From Paramecium octaurelia (taxonomy: Eukaryota; Ciliophora; Oligohymenophorea; Peniculida; Parameciidae), in contig CAJJDP010000115.1 of assembly GCA_905182995.1 (NCBI GenBank), forward strand, positions 296,765 through 360,764: a stretch of 64,000 nt of DNA, in the 5' to 3' direction. Each line of letters starts with the position of its first letter. Position 1 is the first letter of the stretch. Of the stretch, positions 53,625 to 64,000 are shown piece by piece. Under the pieces are notes generated by a model. It saw nothing but the letters and a program-made list of their open reading frames with translations, searched no databases and was not told where the DNA came from. A program made the translations under genes and the position numbers.

Positions 53625-53699
53625 TTAGGATAATTATTTAAATATATATTAAATCTAATTCATATTTATTTTGAGATAAATTATGTTATTTTTGCACTT

Positions 53700-54660
53700 T
53701 TAAAAAGAATATAATTACAACTCAAAAGGTAGATTTGAAGAAGATTGAGAAAAACACAAACTAAAATGACTTAAGAATTCTTAATTTGATAACGGTTGGT
53801 CTAACTAAGGATGTTAATGATCCTCTAAAGAGATTTAAAATACCTTCATCATTAATCCCTAATAGGGAAAATTAAAAATATTGTTTAATAGTTTCTTTTT
53901 TTAGGTTTATGGCAAGAGTGTGTCTAATATTCTTAAATTTCCTAAATTTCAAAAACTGGATCCACTTATGATGAAAGAGAGAATATTAAAATATCATTTG
54001 ACTCTGCTACTATTTAACGATTATTAGTCGTTCAATCTTTCCCATACAAGTTTCAGTATATGCGATGCACTTATCTAACAGTGCAGCTCCAATCATAAAT
54101 TATATCATAATTCAAATACTAGTTAGTTTTTCATACTTTAAGATGATCAGTCTTAAGGATTTCATATTTAATTTTTTTTGTATCTCTTATAATTCTTTAA
54201 ATAGAGCATTCGCCCCATAAATGTTTGCAATTAAATTTAATGTAACTCATCTCAAGAAAATGTACAACGTACACTGATGAATTTGGACTTAAGCTCTAAG
54301 TATTATATTAAGATTCACATCAATATAACAATATTGTTTTTAGAATGCTAAATAATTTCATTTTACTTATAGGAACTGGAACAGTAAGTATAAAGCTATC
54401 AATAGATATTAATTTCTTATCAAAATTTAACTTAATTTAGTAACTTTTAGAATTTTATGATATTGTAATAAATTCATAGTTCAAAAGAATCTTTCCTCTG
54501 AATTAATTGAATTAAGCTGTTGATACTCATATTGTCTGATTATCACATAAAGGAGTGATTAAAAAAGGAAAATGTTATGAATCAAGGGGTTGAAAGATAA
54601 TTGATTTATCAATAACAAATACCTTGAACCAAAAATACACGGAAGAATGATTTTAATGAA
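53700..54660 (+). pseudogene. Decayed coding region, unknown family
   Basis: Several plus-strand pieces in successive frames: NQNDLRILNLITVGLTKDV, NDPLKRFKIPSS, KTGSTYDERENIKISFDS, VVQSFPYKFQYMRCTYLTVQ and GTVSIKLSIDINFLSKFN. The composition is clearly protein-like and the pieces are collinear, but TGA stops and frame changes without usable introns separate them. No start is seen. I infer a pseudogene of a membrane or secreted protein. An intron-rich live gene is less likely. Confidence 0.45.
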
Positions 54661-54779
54661 ATGATATTTGTGCTTTATACACCAATGCTCGAGAATGAGA
54701 ATTTAATTTTGCTTGCTTAATTGAGATACAAATATCTAAGAAATTAAACTAAATGGACACAAAAAGCATAAATCGCAGT

Positions 54780-55900
54780 AAGCATAATTTATTAGAGCAA
54801 ATATCATATGAAGACAAATTAAAATTTGCTCATGTCTAAGTTGTGTTTATTTCCTGCGAGGCAATTAGTTCCTCATATTCACCACATTTACAGAATGTTT
54901 TTCCTTCTGTAGCTTGTCCTCTAAATCACAAATGCATCTGATTGGTTTTCTTTTCATAAATTGTCGTGTTTCACCCTTGATTAATTTTTATCCACTCTAT
55001 TAGTCAAATTTAACTTTGATTCTTTAAATCTTCTATATAATATTTCTAATAGGCAGATTTCCTTCAATAATTATTGATTTAAACATTGCTGCGCTAACAT
55101 AACTTATTTATAAGTACAGATAGATTTTTTCCATATATTTTATTTCCTAGATAGAGGAGAAAACCTTCAAATAGAATTCCATAGCTTCATATTTAATAAT
55201 CCTCCATTTCATCATATAATTCAAATATTCAAATATCTTTAATTATTCTATTTCACCCTATCTGAGAATGATATACTTCTTCTCAATTTCAGTTGCAGAT
55301 TGGTTTTTTTTTATATTTCAATTAGTCTTGATTGAGGAGCATCCTATCCTATTTCCGTTAGTAATCTTTGTATTGATTCTTTCTAATTTGCCAGACTTCT
55401 ATCCTCTTTCCAATCGAGTATTATATCCTTCACCTTCCATGATTCTTTGATTCATAAGTAAATTGAAGATTTTGTTAATCCTCAGTAAAAAGTGCCTTTG
55501 TTTCTCTTAAGGTTGACTATGATTTCTAATTCACGAAAAGTAGGAAGCAAGTATGATAATGCTAAGGTTAATGGAAGGTCTGTAAGTTTAGCTACCTACT
55601 ATCAAACATTTAATCTTTTAGTTATGCAGATAGTACTTATTCATGATTCCTCTTGAAATAGAGTTTTTTAGGAATGGAAATAAGTATTTATCCTTCAGAT
55701 TATTTCCAATTGATTCGCTACCTTGAATGGTCGTCCTATAGATTCAGAACTCCTTAAATTAGTACTTTTTATTCCATTCTCTTTCTATTCTCCCACTCCT
55801 AACATACTTTAGAATTGCTCAAGGTATCTCTATAAAAGGATGTAGTAGGTCTAGATTCATTCGATCAGATTATGAACACCAAGCCACACACGTATAATAA
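54780..55900 (-). pseudogene. Decayed coding region, unknown family
   Basis: The minus strand has long stretches free of TGA with coding-like composition: EIEKKYIILRQGEIEQLKIF, NYMMKWRIIKYEAMEFYLKV and GIMNKYYLHNQKIKC, in at least three frames. The pieces are broken by TGA, and no introns join them. Helix-rich, lysine-rich sequence. Family not recognised. Confidence 0.35.
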
Positions 55901-57133
55901 ATGAATATAGCAGTTGTAGGTTATGCTTTCAGACAATTTTGATAAAGCACTTCTTTTTAAAAAAATAATGATTTAATCTTCCCTTAAGTTATTTGAGTGC
56001 ATTACTTTCCTCTGCTAAATCCTTTGATTGTACATAACGGCAACAAATTTCTAATTAATTTAACTTAAAATAATTACATCTCATTCTATATGCCATAATC
56101 ACCTTCATGTCTTATCTTTTTTCTATTTCTCCTGCCTTTTCTTTCACTTAATGCTGTCAGCCAATATTTAAAACTTTCCCTTATGAATCCACTGTATATT
56201 AAACCTTTTTATAAACTTATATGAAATTTATTCATTTTCTGAAGGAAGATCAGTATAGTAGCATTTGTAAAAGGTATAAAATAACTACTTTTACCGAGCA
56301 TCTAAATCTGTTGTAATAATTAGTATAGTACATTTGGATTTCCTGGATAATTTATTAACCATTCTTAAGGTGATATATTTGTTTAGAATTAATAATCTTA
56401 ATATGCTCTACACATAACAATGACTTCTATCATTTTAAAAGTAACTTTATTATTTGACACTTCTAAAGATTAGCTTTTTCTTCTAGAAATTTGAAATACT
56501 CAAAAAGTTAACCGCTATGTCTCCTGAAACCATTTCTGAAGTCTCTTTATTTTTCGCTAGAATAAACACATCATGTAAGCATAATAATAAATATTTAAAA
56601 AGAATTATTTCATAAGATGCTTTCTACTATAGTTGATTGAGGGCAAGTAATCAAAGAGTAAGGTGCTCTACACAACAGCAATAGTAATAGGGTATTGTAA
56701 ACTAGTTAGAATAACTGATAAGTTTTATTTTTCTTCTAACTACTTGAGTTTTCCAGACAAGAGTCATAGTGAATCTCAATAACCCACCAACTGTATTGAA
56801 CTTCTTTTCAAAAACTCTACCCTCTCCTTAAATTTCCAGAATATACACTACCTAATGCTTTTTAATGCTGTGTATCCAACATACTAAGAACAGATTGCTT
56901 AATAAGATCACTTTTCTCTAAAAATATAAAGGCTAGTGACTCTGAATAAAATTGTAGAGAGTTGCGATTCATAAAATTTGATATTCTGCATACTAAAACA
57001 GATAATTTTATGCTGCAAAACCAAAAGCTTACATTCCTATAAACAAGCCTATGAAATATGATAATGGCCTCTTTTAGGTTAGCTACTCGCTATTCAATTA
57101 GTGTGTATGGGGCCAAACTTTGAATTAATAATA
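55901..57133. other. No recognisable gene
   Basis: About 1.2 kb with slightly higher GC than its surroundings in places (56640-56960), but only short broken frames. Possibly further relics of the neighbouring decayed genes. Confidence 0.35.
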
Positions 57134-58482
57134 CTATTGCAAAATTTGGATAAAAACTAGAAATAAGGAGCTAGTTGAGGAAAAAATAGTAATAAGGAAA
57201 ACTGCTTTATTCTATACCTATGTAAAATTTCACTGATTATTTTGTCAGTTCTCTCATAAATGCAAATAGTAAAGGATGAAAATTAATAAATTAGTATAGC
57301 CTATAAAGAATATCTAGGAATTTATTTATTCGGCTAAAGAGAATATGAGTTTATTTGATTAAAATTTTTCTTTATTTGAATATAATGATAAACATTGAAA
57401 TATTTAACATTGGAAAATTTTTAAATGAAAATACAAAGTAAATAATAAGTTTTAAATAAAGGAATAAAAGATGGGATTTTTAATTTAATTTTTAAAATTA
57501 TGTAAATCGATGAGTTGCATAAATTTACAAAAGGAAAATAAAAACTTAAATTTCAAAGAATTATATGATCAAAGTGTTCAAAAATGATAAATCTTATACA
57601 AAATTAATAGGATAAATTAAAGAAATTATTTATGAATCCAAAAAAGAAAGAAATCTAAGAAAGTGTAAAGTATAAATTAAAGGAATCAGCATTTCAAATA
57701 GCTTAAAATAGTTTCTTAATTAATCAAGAAATTTCCAAAAGAATAGAATCAAAATTTGAGTTAGAAAGAATTCTATCTATTAATAATAGATTAACAATAT
57801 CTTTGCTTTATACTGTCTAACATATGTAAGGATAAAAATTGTTAATTAAGTAAGGTGGATGCAATCATACTTAGTGTCGCTTTTATGAATAATAAATTCC
57901 AAAGATCAGTGGTACTTAATTTTATATTGCGATAGGATTTAGAGATATTATATAAGAAATAATTACATAAATGCAGGAGGTATTAAATTAACTCAGAATA
58001 TATCACTTATAAAAATTATGATGTGATCTTAGTAGAAGTGAATATTAAGCATAAGTATAGTAAATGGAATTAATAGCAGAATCCACGAGCAATTGTTGAA
58101 ACCATGAATACTAATTTTAGTAGCTGTAAATAGATATATCCTTATCACAAGAACATTATCCATTCGTGTATATGTATTCATCAAAAGGTACAATGTTTAA
58201 TAATATTTCAAATTGAATAATTGAAAAATTAAATGGGAATTTCATATAAAAATTATATTTCTAAACTCATGCATAGTTATAAATTAAATGTCTTATAGAT
58301 TTTTACAGTTCTATTTATTAGCTAATTAAGTCAAATTCACTTATATTGTATTTATGATTATGTCATTCCTCTACAAAGCGAACATACAAAATTATTTTGT
58401 TCCCAGGGAATTTCAAATATAATTAGATAAAATTAGAGAGAAACTTTTAATGACTAATTAATAATTTATTTTACTTAACTCA
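57134..58482 (+). repeat. Direct duplicate C, copy 1
   Basis: These 1349 bases recur at 58484-59832, offset 1350, and I saw no difference wherever compared. A single n at 58483 separates the copies. As with duplicates A and B, an unmerged contig overlap is the simplest explanation. Copy 1 contains the frame 57584-58021, identical to 58934-59371. Confidence 0.9.
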
Positions 58483-58483
58483 N
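58483..58483. other. Assembly join (single n)
   Basis: One undetermined base between the two copies of duplicate C. Confidence 0.9.
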
Positions 58484-59832
58484 CTATTGCAAAATTTGGA
58501 TAAAAACTAGAAATAAGGAGCTAGTTGAGGAAAAAATAGTAATAAGGAAAACTGCTTTATTCTATACCTATGTAAAATTTCACTGATTATTTTGTCAGTT
58601 CTCTCATAAATGCAAATAGTAAAGGATGAAAATTAATAAATTAGTATAGCCTATAAAGAATATCTAGGAATTTATTTATTCGGCTAAAGAGAATATGAGT
58701 TTATTTGATTAAAATTTTTCTTTATTTGAATATAATGATAAACATTGAAATATTTAACATTGGAAAATTTTTAAATGAAAATACAAAGTAAATAATAAGT
58801 TTTAAATAAAGGAATAAAAGATGGGATTTTTAATTTAATTTTTAAAATTATGTAAATCGATGAGTTGCATAAATTTACAAAAGGAAAATAAAAACTTAAA
58901 TTTCAAAGAATTATATGATCAAAGTGTTCAAAAATGATAAATCTTATACAAAATTAATAGGATAAATTAAAGAAATTATTTATGAATCCAAAAAAGAAAG
59001 AAATCTAAGAAAGTGTAAAGTATAAATTAAAGGAATCAGCATTTCAAATAGCTTAAAATAGTTTCTTAATTAATCAAGAAATTTCCAAAAGAATAGAATC
59101 AAAATTTGAGTTAGAAAGAATTCTATCTATTAATAATAGATTAACAATATCTTTGCTTTATACTGTCTAACATATGTAAGGATAAAAATTGTTAATTAAG
59201 TAAGGTGGATGCAATCATACTTAGTGTCGCTTTTATGAATAATAAATTCCAAAGATCAGTGGTACTTAATTTTATATTGCGATAGGATTTAGAGATATTA
59301 TATAAGAAATAATTACATAAATGCAGGAGGTATTAAATTAACTCAGAATATATCACTTATAAAAATTATGATGTGATCTTAGTAGAAGTGAATATTAAGC
59401 ATAAGTATAGTAAATGGAATTAATAGCAGAATCCACGAGCAATTGTTGAAACCATGAATACTAATTTTAGTAGCTGTAAATAGATATATCCTTATCACAA
59501 GAACATTATCCATTCGTGTATATGTATTCATCAAAAGGTACAATGTTTAATAATATTTCAAATTGAATAATTGAAAAATTAAATGGGAATTTCATATAAA
59601 AATTATATTTCTAAACTCATGCATAGTTATAAATTAAATGTCTTATAGATTTTTACAGTTCTATTTATTAGCTAATTAAGTCAAATTCACTTATATTGTA
59701 TTTATGATTATGTCATTCCTCTACAAAGCGAACATACAAAATTATTTTGTTCCCAGGGAATTTCAAATATAATTAGATAAAATTAGAGAGAAACTTTTAA
59801 TGACTAATTAATAATTTATTTTACTTAACTCA
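58484..59832 (+). repeat. Direct duplicate C, copy 2
   Basis: Second copy of the 1349-base segment. It continues at 59833 into unique DNA and so carries the true right-hand neighbour. Confidence 0.9.
58934..59371 (+). CDS. Hypothetical protein, also present as artefactual copy at 57584-58021
   Basis: A 145-codon frame from an ATG to TGA at 59369. It is Lys/Glu/Ile-rich, with a likely helical N-terminal half (KLKKLFMNPKKKEIQESVKY) and a small Cys/His patch (GGCNHTQCRFYEQQ) near residue 95, then FYIAIGFRDIIQEIITQMQ. TAA/TAG are read as Gln. Coding-like sequence continues after the stop in another frame, so the 3' end may be missing an intron. No family recognised. Because of the assembly duplicate it should be counted once. 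Confidence 0.4.
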
Positions 59833-60503
59833 TGAAAATGAACAATCTGAGTTAATTAGCTCTTCAAGATTTTTCAAAGATAATAAAAATAATAAATTTA
59901 TATAACAGAGAAAATGGACTATAATTTTACAACATGAATATATTCTAATATATTGAAAATAAATTAATAAATAGTTCGGTTTCATTCTTTCTACATTAAA
60001 AGTTTAATCCTATAAATATTGGTGCCAATGACTTCTCATTCTAATTAATTACTTGTTCAGCTGATGATTAAAAATATGTATTATTTAATTATTTTTAAAA
60101 CAGGATGTTATTAATACCGATTCTGTTGGAAGTATTAATCTTTCTTTAGCATCATTTGAAGAATTTAAACAATTAACATGTTAAGTTCAAAACTAAGATG
60201 GTGTACTACTAAAAATATTATTAGGATCCTTAAACTTATGTATGCAATATTTTATAGATTAACCAAGTAGTTTGAAATGCTGCTGGCGAGGTTGAAGGAG
60301 ATTACTGGAGTTTGCAAATTCCTAATTGTTCAGTAGCATCCACATTTTAAAGGATTATTAGAAGGTTTTAAAAAAGTCTTCTTGCATAGTTAATGCTGAC
60401 AATGTAAAATACATTACAAAAGACTGCCTTCAAATTCAAAAATTCTGATGTTATTGTCTTTAGTTTTAAGTATCGAGTACCACAAGAAAAGACTCATTAA
60501 TGA
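59832..60503 (+). pseudogene. Frameshifted hypothetical gene
   Basis: Begins MKMNNLSQLALQDFSKIIKI. A good 26-nt intron (60078-60103, GTATTA...ACAG) restores DVINTDSVGSINLSLASF. The frame then reaches SSLKCCWRG and hits TGA at about 60292, while the next frame continues at once with VEGDYWSLQIPNCSVASTFQ and KNSDVIVFSFKYRVPQEKTH to TGA 60501. A single-base change near 60290 would rejoin the two halves. It is either a recent pseudogene or a sequencing error. Family not recognised. Confidence 0.5.
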
Positions 60504-61129
60504 TTGGTTCTGCAACAAAATACGCGTTTAATTATTTAACTATTATTAAGCCTAGTAATAGTAAGAAATCCTTAAAATAAATTCTTTGAAAATATTTTAT
60601 ATTAAATGAAGCTAAGAAATTTAAACAACTACTATTTTTTAAATATTTATTGATTGTCTATATATCAAGGTAAAATGCACTCTGGCTATTCTATTTCATC
60701 AATCTAGTTTAATCAAACTCAGAGAATAATTAAGATTGCAGGAATCAATATACAATCGATCAAATCTTTTGAGCTCAAAATTTAATTTAAGCTTTCTTGA
60801 GTATTAGGGATGTTGGAAATTGAAGGATGAAGAATTATAAATTCTAAGTAATTTGAAGTTAGGAAATCTTGAGGCCAAATTAGGATCTTTAGTATCAGAA
60901 AAATACATTGGAATATAGAATCTCAAAAATTAAGTTCCTGAGAAAATTACGAAATAAAATAACTTAAGTTATAATAAAAACTTTGGCATCTTTTATTAAT
61001 TTCCTATTATAACCACTTTAAAAATAATTTTCTATATAAGCTTATATTTGTATCATCAATAAATAATTCAAAGTTTTGTGTAATATTCAAAATTACTTGG
61101 AATAAAAACCCTTATTTAATGTTGTCTTA
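60504..61129. other. Coding-like remnants
   Basis: Plus-strand fragments such as HSGYSISSIQFNQTQRIIKI (about 60679) and LSNLKLGNLEAKLGSLVSEK (about 60840-60900) look protein-derived but lie in different frames with no start. No intact gene. Confidence 0.35.
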
Positions 61130-62045
61130 GCAGGCCCAAATCAATTTTGAAAACATATAGATTCAAAAATAAATGCTTTTATCCTCCACTTAATCCATCT
61201 CTAACTTCTCTAATATTAGTTAGGAATGTGTTTCTCTTATTACCCTCAAATTCTGTTAATGACTATTGGTAAATTAGATGGTTTTTATCTAATTGTACAG
61301 TCATTGGATTAGAACCATTAAGTTTTTAATTTGAATCCTCTCATCCATATTTTCTTTTTATTTTGATTACCAGCAGGAATTTATCTACTCTAGAAATCTC
61401 AACTTTAAATAATGATCGTAACTTCTCATCAACTTATTTATTTCAAACAAATCGTATTTTTAAATTAGCTTGATTAGGTTATATGCAATAATTAAACAAA
61501 TCATATATCCTCACTATCCATAGCTGTTCTTATAATCTACTTAATTCTTTAAAAACTTCACTCTCAAAACGATTTCACTTTATATATATTAAGACGTAAG
61601 AAATCAATCTAAGTTATTATAATTTTCAACATCTCCAGATTCAAACATTGTAAATGCTACTCTTTCTAATTGTTTAACTAAGTCTACTACTCATAAGTGT
61701 CAATCATTTAAAAATCACTAATCTAAGTTCAATCTAATTAATTATCTTTAACTACTCTTTTCATTTAATTTTGTAAAATAAGAAGCTTCGATTTAGGATA
61801 GTGGTCATTTCTTTTTATTTCGAATGCTTTAATATCCTTATCAAAGATGGCTATTGTAGTGGGATAGATCTAAATTACATGAGGCTATAAATTTATTCCT
61901 ATTAGATCATAAGTCCCTTTATGCAAGTAACTCTTTTAATTCTTAATCTACAAAGTTATTGAAATGAACTCTAAAAATAGTTGTTAAGAATAATGTTATT
62001 TTAATGAAAAAAAGCATACTCGTTTTCAGATAAATTGCATTGATA
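61130..62045 (-). pseudogene. Decayed coding region, unknown family
   Basis: Collinear minus-strand pieces with strong coding composition: FNNFVDQELKELLAQ, GTYDLIGINLQPHVIQIYPT, DKDIKAFEIKRNDHYPKSKL, LEMLKIIITQIDFLRLNIYK, ESEVFKELSRLQEQLW and NTFLTNIREVRDGLSGGQK. They change frame several times and carry in-frame TGA codons without matching introns. A relic of a cytosolic protein is likely. I do not recognise the family. Confidence 0.45.
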
Positions 62046-62072
62046 ATATCAAATTCAAATGTTCACATTTTT

Positions 62073-63530
62073 TCATCGAAGACCCATTTACCATTATATT
62101 TTTCACCTTTAGCAGATTAAAATTCCCCCTATCCATGTCTTTTACCATTTACCCAATCTCCATCATATTTAGATCCATCAGCCCATTTTTATTAACCCCT
62201 TCCAGTTCTATTATCATTTTTCCAATCTCCATAATATATACTTCCACTAACCCATTTATATTCACCCTTTCCATGTTTCTCATCATTTAAAAACTCTCCA
62301 TCATATGAATTTCCATCAGCCCATTTCTATTAACCCCTTCCAGTTCTTTTATCATTTTTCCAATCTCCATTATATTAATCTCCATCAGCCCATTTAAATT
62401 CACCCTTTCCATGTTTCTCACCATTTAAAAACTCTCCATCGTATGAATTTCCATTAGCCCATTTATATTTACCCCTTCCAGTTCTTTTATCATTTTTCCA
62501 ATCTCCATTATATTAATCTCCATCAGCCCATTTAAATTCACCCTTTCCATGTTTCTCACCATTTAAAAACTCTCCATCGTATGAATCTCCATTAGCCCAT
62601 TTATATTTACCCCTTCCAGTTCTTTTATCATTTTTCCAATCTCCATTATATTAATCTCCATCAGCCCATTTAAATTCACCCTTTCCATGTTTCTCACCAT
62701 TTAAAAACTCTCCATCGTATGAATCTCCATTAGCCCATTTATATTTACCCCTTCCAGTTCTTTTATCATTTTTCCAATCTCCATTATATTAATCTCCATC
62801 AGCCCATTTAAATTCACCCTTTCCATGTTTCTCACCATTTAAAAACTCTCCATCGTATGAATCTCCATTAGCCCATTTATATTTACCCCTTCCAGTTCTT
62901 TTATCATTTTTCCAATCTCCATTATATTAATCTCCATCAGCCCATTTAAATTCACCCTTTCCATGTTTCTCACCATTTAAAAACTCTCCATCGTATGAAT
63001 CTCCATTAGCCCATTTATATTTACCCCTTCCAGTTCTTTTATCATTTTTCCAATCTCCATTATATTAATCTCCATCAGCCCATTTAAATTCACCCTTTCC
63101 ATGTTTCTCATCATTTAAAAACTCTCCATCATATGAATTTCCATTAGCCCATTTATATTTACCCTTTCCATGTTTCTCACCATTTAAAAACTCTCCATCG
63201 TATGAATTTCCATTAGCCCATTTATATTTACCCCTTCCAGTTCTTTTATCATTTTTCCAATCTCCATTATATTAATCTCCATCAGCCCATTTAAATTCAC
63301 CCTTTCCATGTTTCTCACCATTTAAAAACTCTCCATCGTATGAATCTCCATTAGCCCATTTATATTTACCCCTTCCAGTTCTTTTATCATTTTTCCAATC
63401 TCCATTATATTAATCTCCATCAGCCCATTTAAATTCACCCTTTCCATGTTTCTCACCATTTAAAAACTCTCCATCGTATGAATCTCCATTAGCATATTTT
63501 TCACTTTTTTACATCTCCTTTATTAGATTT
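62073..63530 (-). CDS. MORN-repeat protein with about 20 repeats, N-terminus unresolved
   Basis: On the minus strand a frame open from about 63530 to TGA 62073-62075 encodes roughly twenty 23-residue MORN units of two alternating types, YNGDWKNDKRTGRGKYKWAN and YDGEFLNGEKHGKGEFKWAD, with Gly at conserved positions. The last units are more diverged, ending KYNGKWVFDEKM. MORN proteins scaffold membrane-linked and ciliary structures. The start is not resolved: an ATG-led frame (MPISKSIIKENIELIELQQE, about 63610) lies just upstream in another frame, and no clean intron joins it. Near identity of the central units suggests recent unequal exchange. Confidence 0.75.
62100..63500. repeat. 138-bp tandem array encoding paired MORN units
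   Basis: A marker string (TATATTAATC) recurs at about 62371, 62509, 62647, 62785, 62923, 63061, 63268 and 63406. The spacing is 138 each time except one gap of 207, which is 138 plus an extra 69-bp half unit. Central units are near-identical at DNA level, whereas outer ones differ at a few positions. Each 138-bp unit encodes two 23-residue MORN repeats. Confidence 0.9.
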
Positions 63531-64000
63531 TTAATGAAAAATGGGAATCAAAATAAATTTCTTATTGTAATTCTATTAATTCTATGTTTTCCTTTATTAT
63601 AGATTTACTTATTGGCATCTTAAATCAACATAAAACTGCCAATCTATCAATTACATATGGTGAAACATTCTACAGATTTCACTTGTAAATAGTTTTTTCA
63701 GGTCATTAATAGCTCTTACAGAAAAAAAATTAAGTTTACTAAATAGTTATTATAAATAATGTCATTAAAATAAGTAGACAATTGAAAATTATGAGACATT
63801 ATCAGCATGGTAGCTAATCCTATTTTAATTATTCTAGTCTGAAATATCATTTTTTTTGTAAAAGCAGCGTTGACTAGATTTTTTTAAATTGAAATATTTT
63901 ATTAATTCAGTTGGTAGGTTGTACTACATTTGTTAATTATAGTACATCTACAATAAAGTATAACTCAAGAAAATTCAAAATATTATTATCATACATGATG
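63531..64000. other. No recognisable gene
   Basis: AT-rich sequence upstream of the MORN array gene. Apart from the possible MPISKS frame near 63610 (minus), nothing is recognisable. The promoter of the MORN gene probably lies here. Confidence 0.35.

Noticed and set aside
62100-63500. CRISPR-like or satellite array
   Set aside because: The repeat unit is 138 bp, has no spacers, and is open in one frame encoding MORN motifs. The genome is eukaryotic.

Overview
The window is macronuclear-type DNA from a ciliate, almost certainly a Paramecium. It is very AT-rich. Long conserved proteins can be read only if TAA and TAG are glutamine and TGA is the sole stop. Genes are packed tens of bases apart and are cut by tiny introns, mostly 22-36 nt, that begin GTA and usually end TAG. 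A short GGGTTT telomere-type tract is also present. The names below come from translating the sequence and recognising family motifs by eye. No database was searched.

Left part (1.5-24.5 kb) is dense and mostly intact. In order it holds: a TBC-domain Rab GAP; translation factor eIF3 subunit L; the ciliary WD40/coiled-coil protein CFAP57; a small secreted protein; a TANGO2 homologue; a MORN protein (minus); a PARN-like poly(A) ribonuclease (minus); a decayed EFHC/RIB72-like DM10 pseudogene (minus); alpha-tubulin acetyltransferase ATAT1 (minus), divergent from the autophagy lipid-transfer protein ATG2; a zinc-finger/RING protein; and a divergent histone H3 (minus). Three entries (CFAP57, ATAT1, the DM10 relic) belong to the ciliary axoneme.

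Middle part (24.5-44.2 kb) starts with about 2.4 kb without a clear gene. Two large surface-type genes follow: a signal-peptide, cysteine-rich, multi-pass membrane protein of about 8.6 kb with several one-base frame breaks, and an intact DUF4215-type cysteine-rich membrane protein. Between them lie two exact direct repeats, each with copies separated by a single n. These look like contig ends that were never merged, not biological duplications. A third such join sits at 58.48 kb.

Right part (44.2-64 kb) looks subtelomeric. It has an interstitial GGGTTT tract at 45.14 kb, many decayed coding fragments, a WD40 gene (minus), a gene of about 230-bp repeat units carrying MORN-variant motifs and internal introns (minus), a zinc-finger/coiled-coil/SPRY-like gene, and a MORN array made of near-identical 138-bp units (minus). 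Gene density and integrity drop sharply compared with the left half. I found no RNA genes, CRISPR array or mobile element that I could support.
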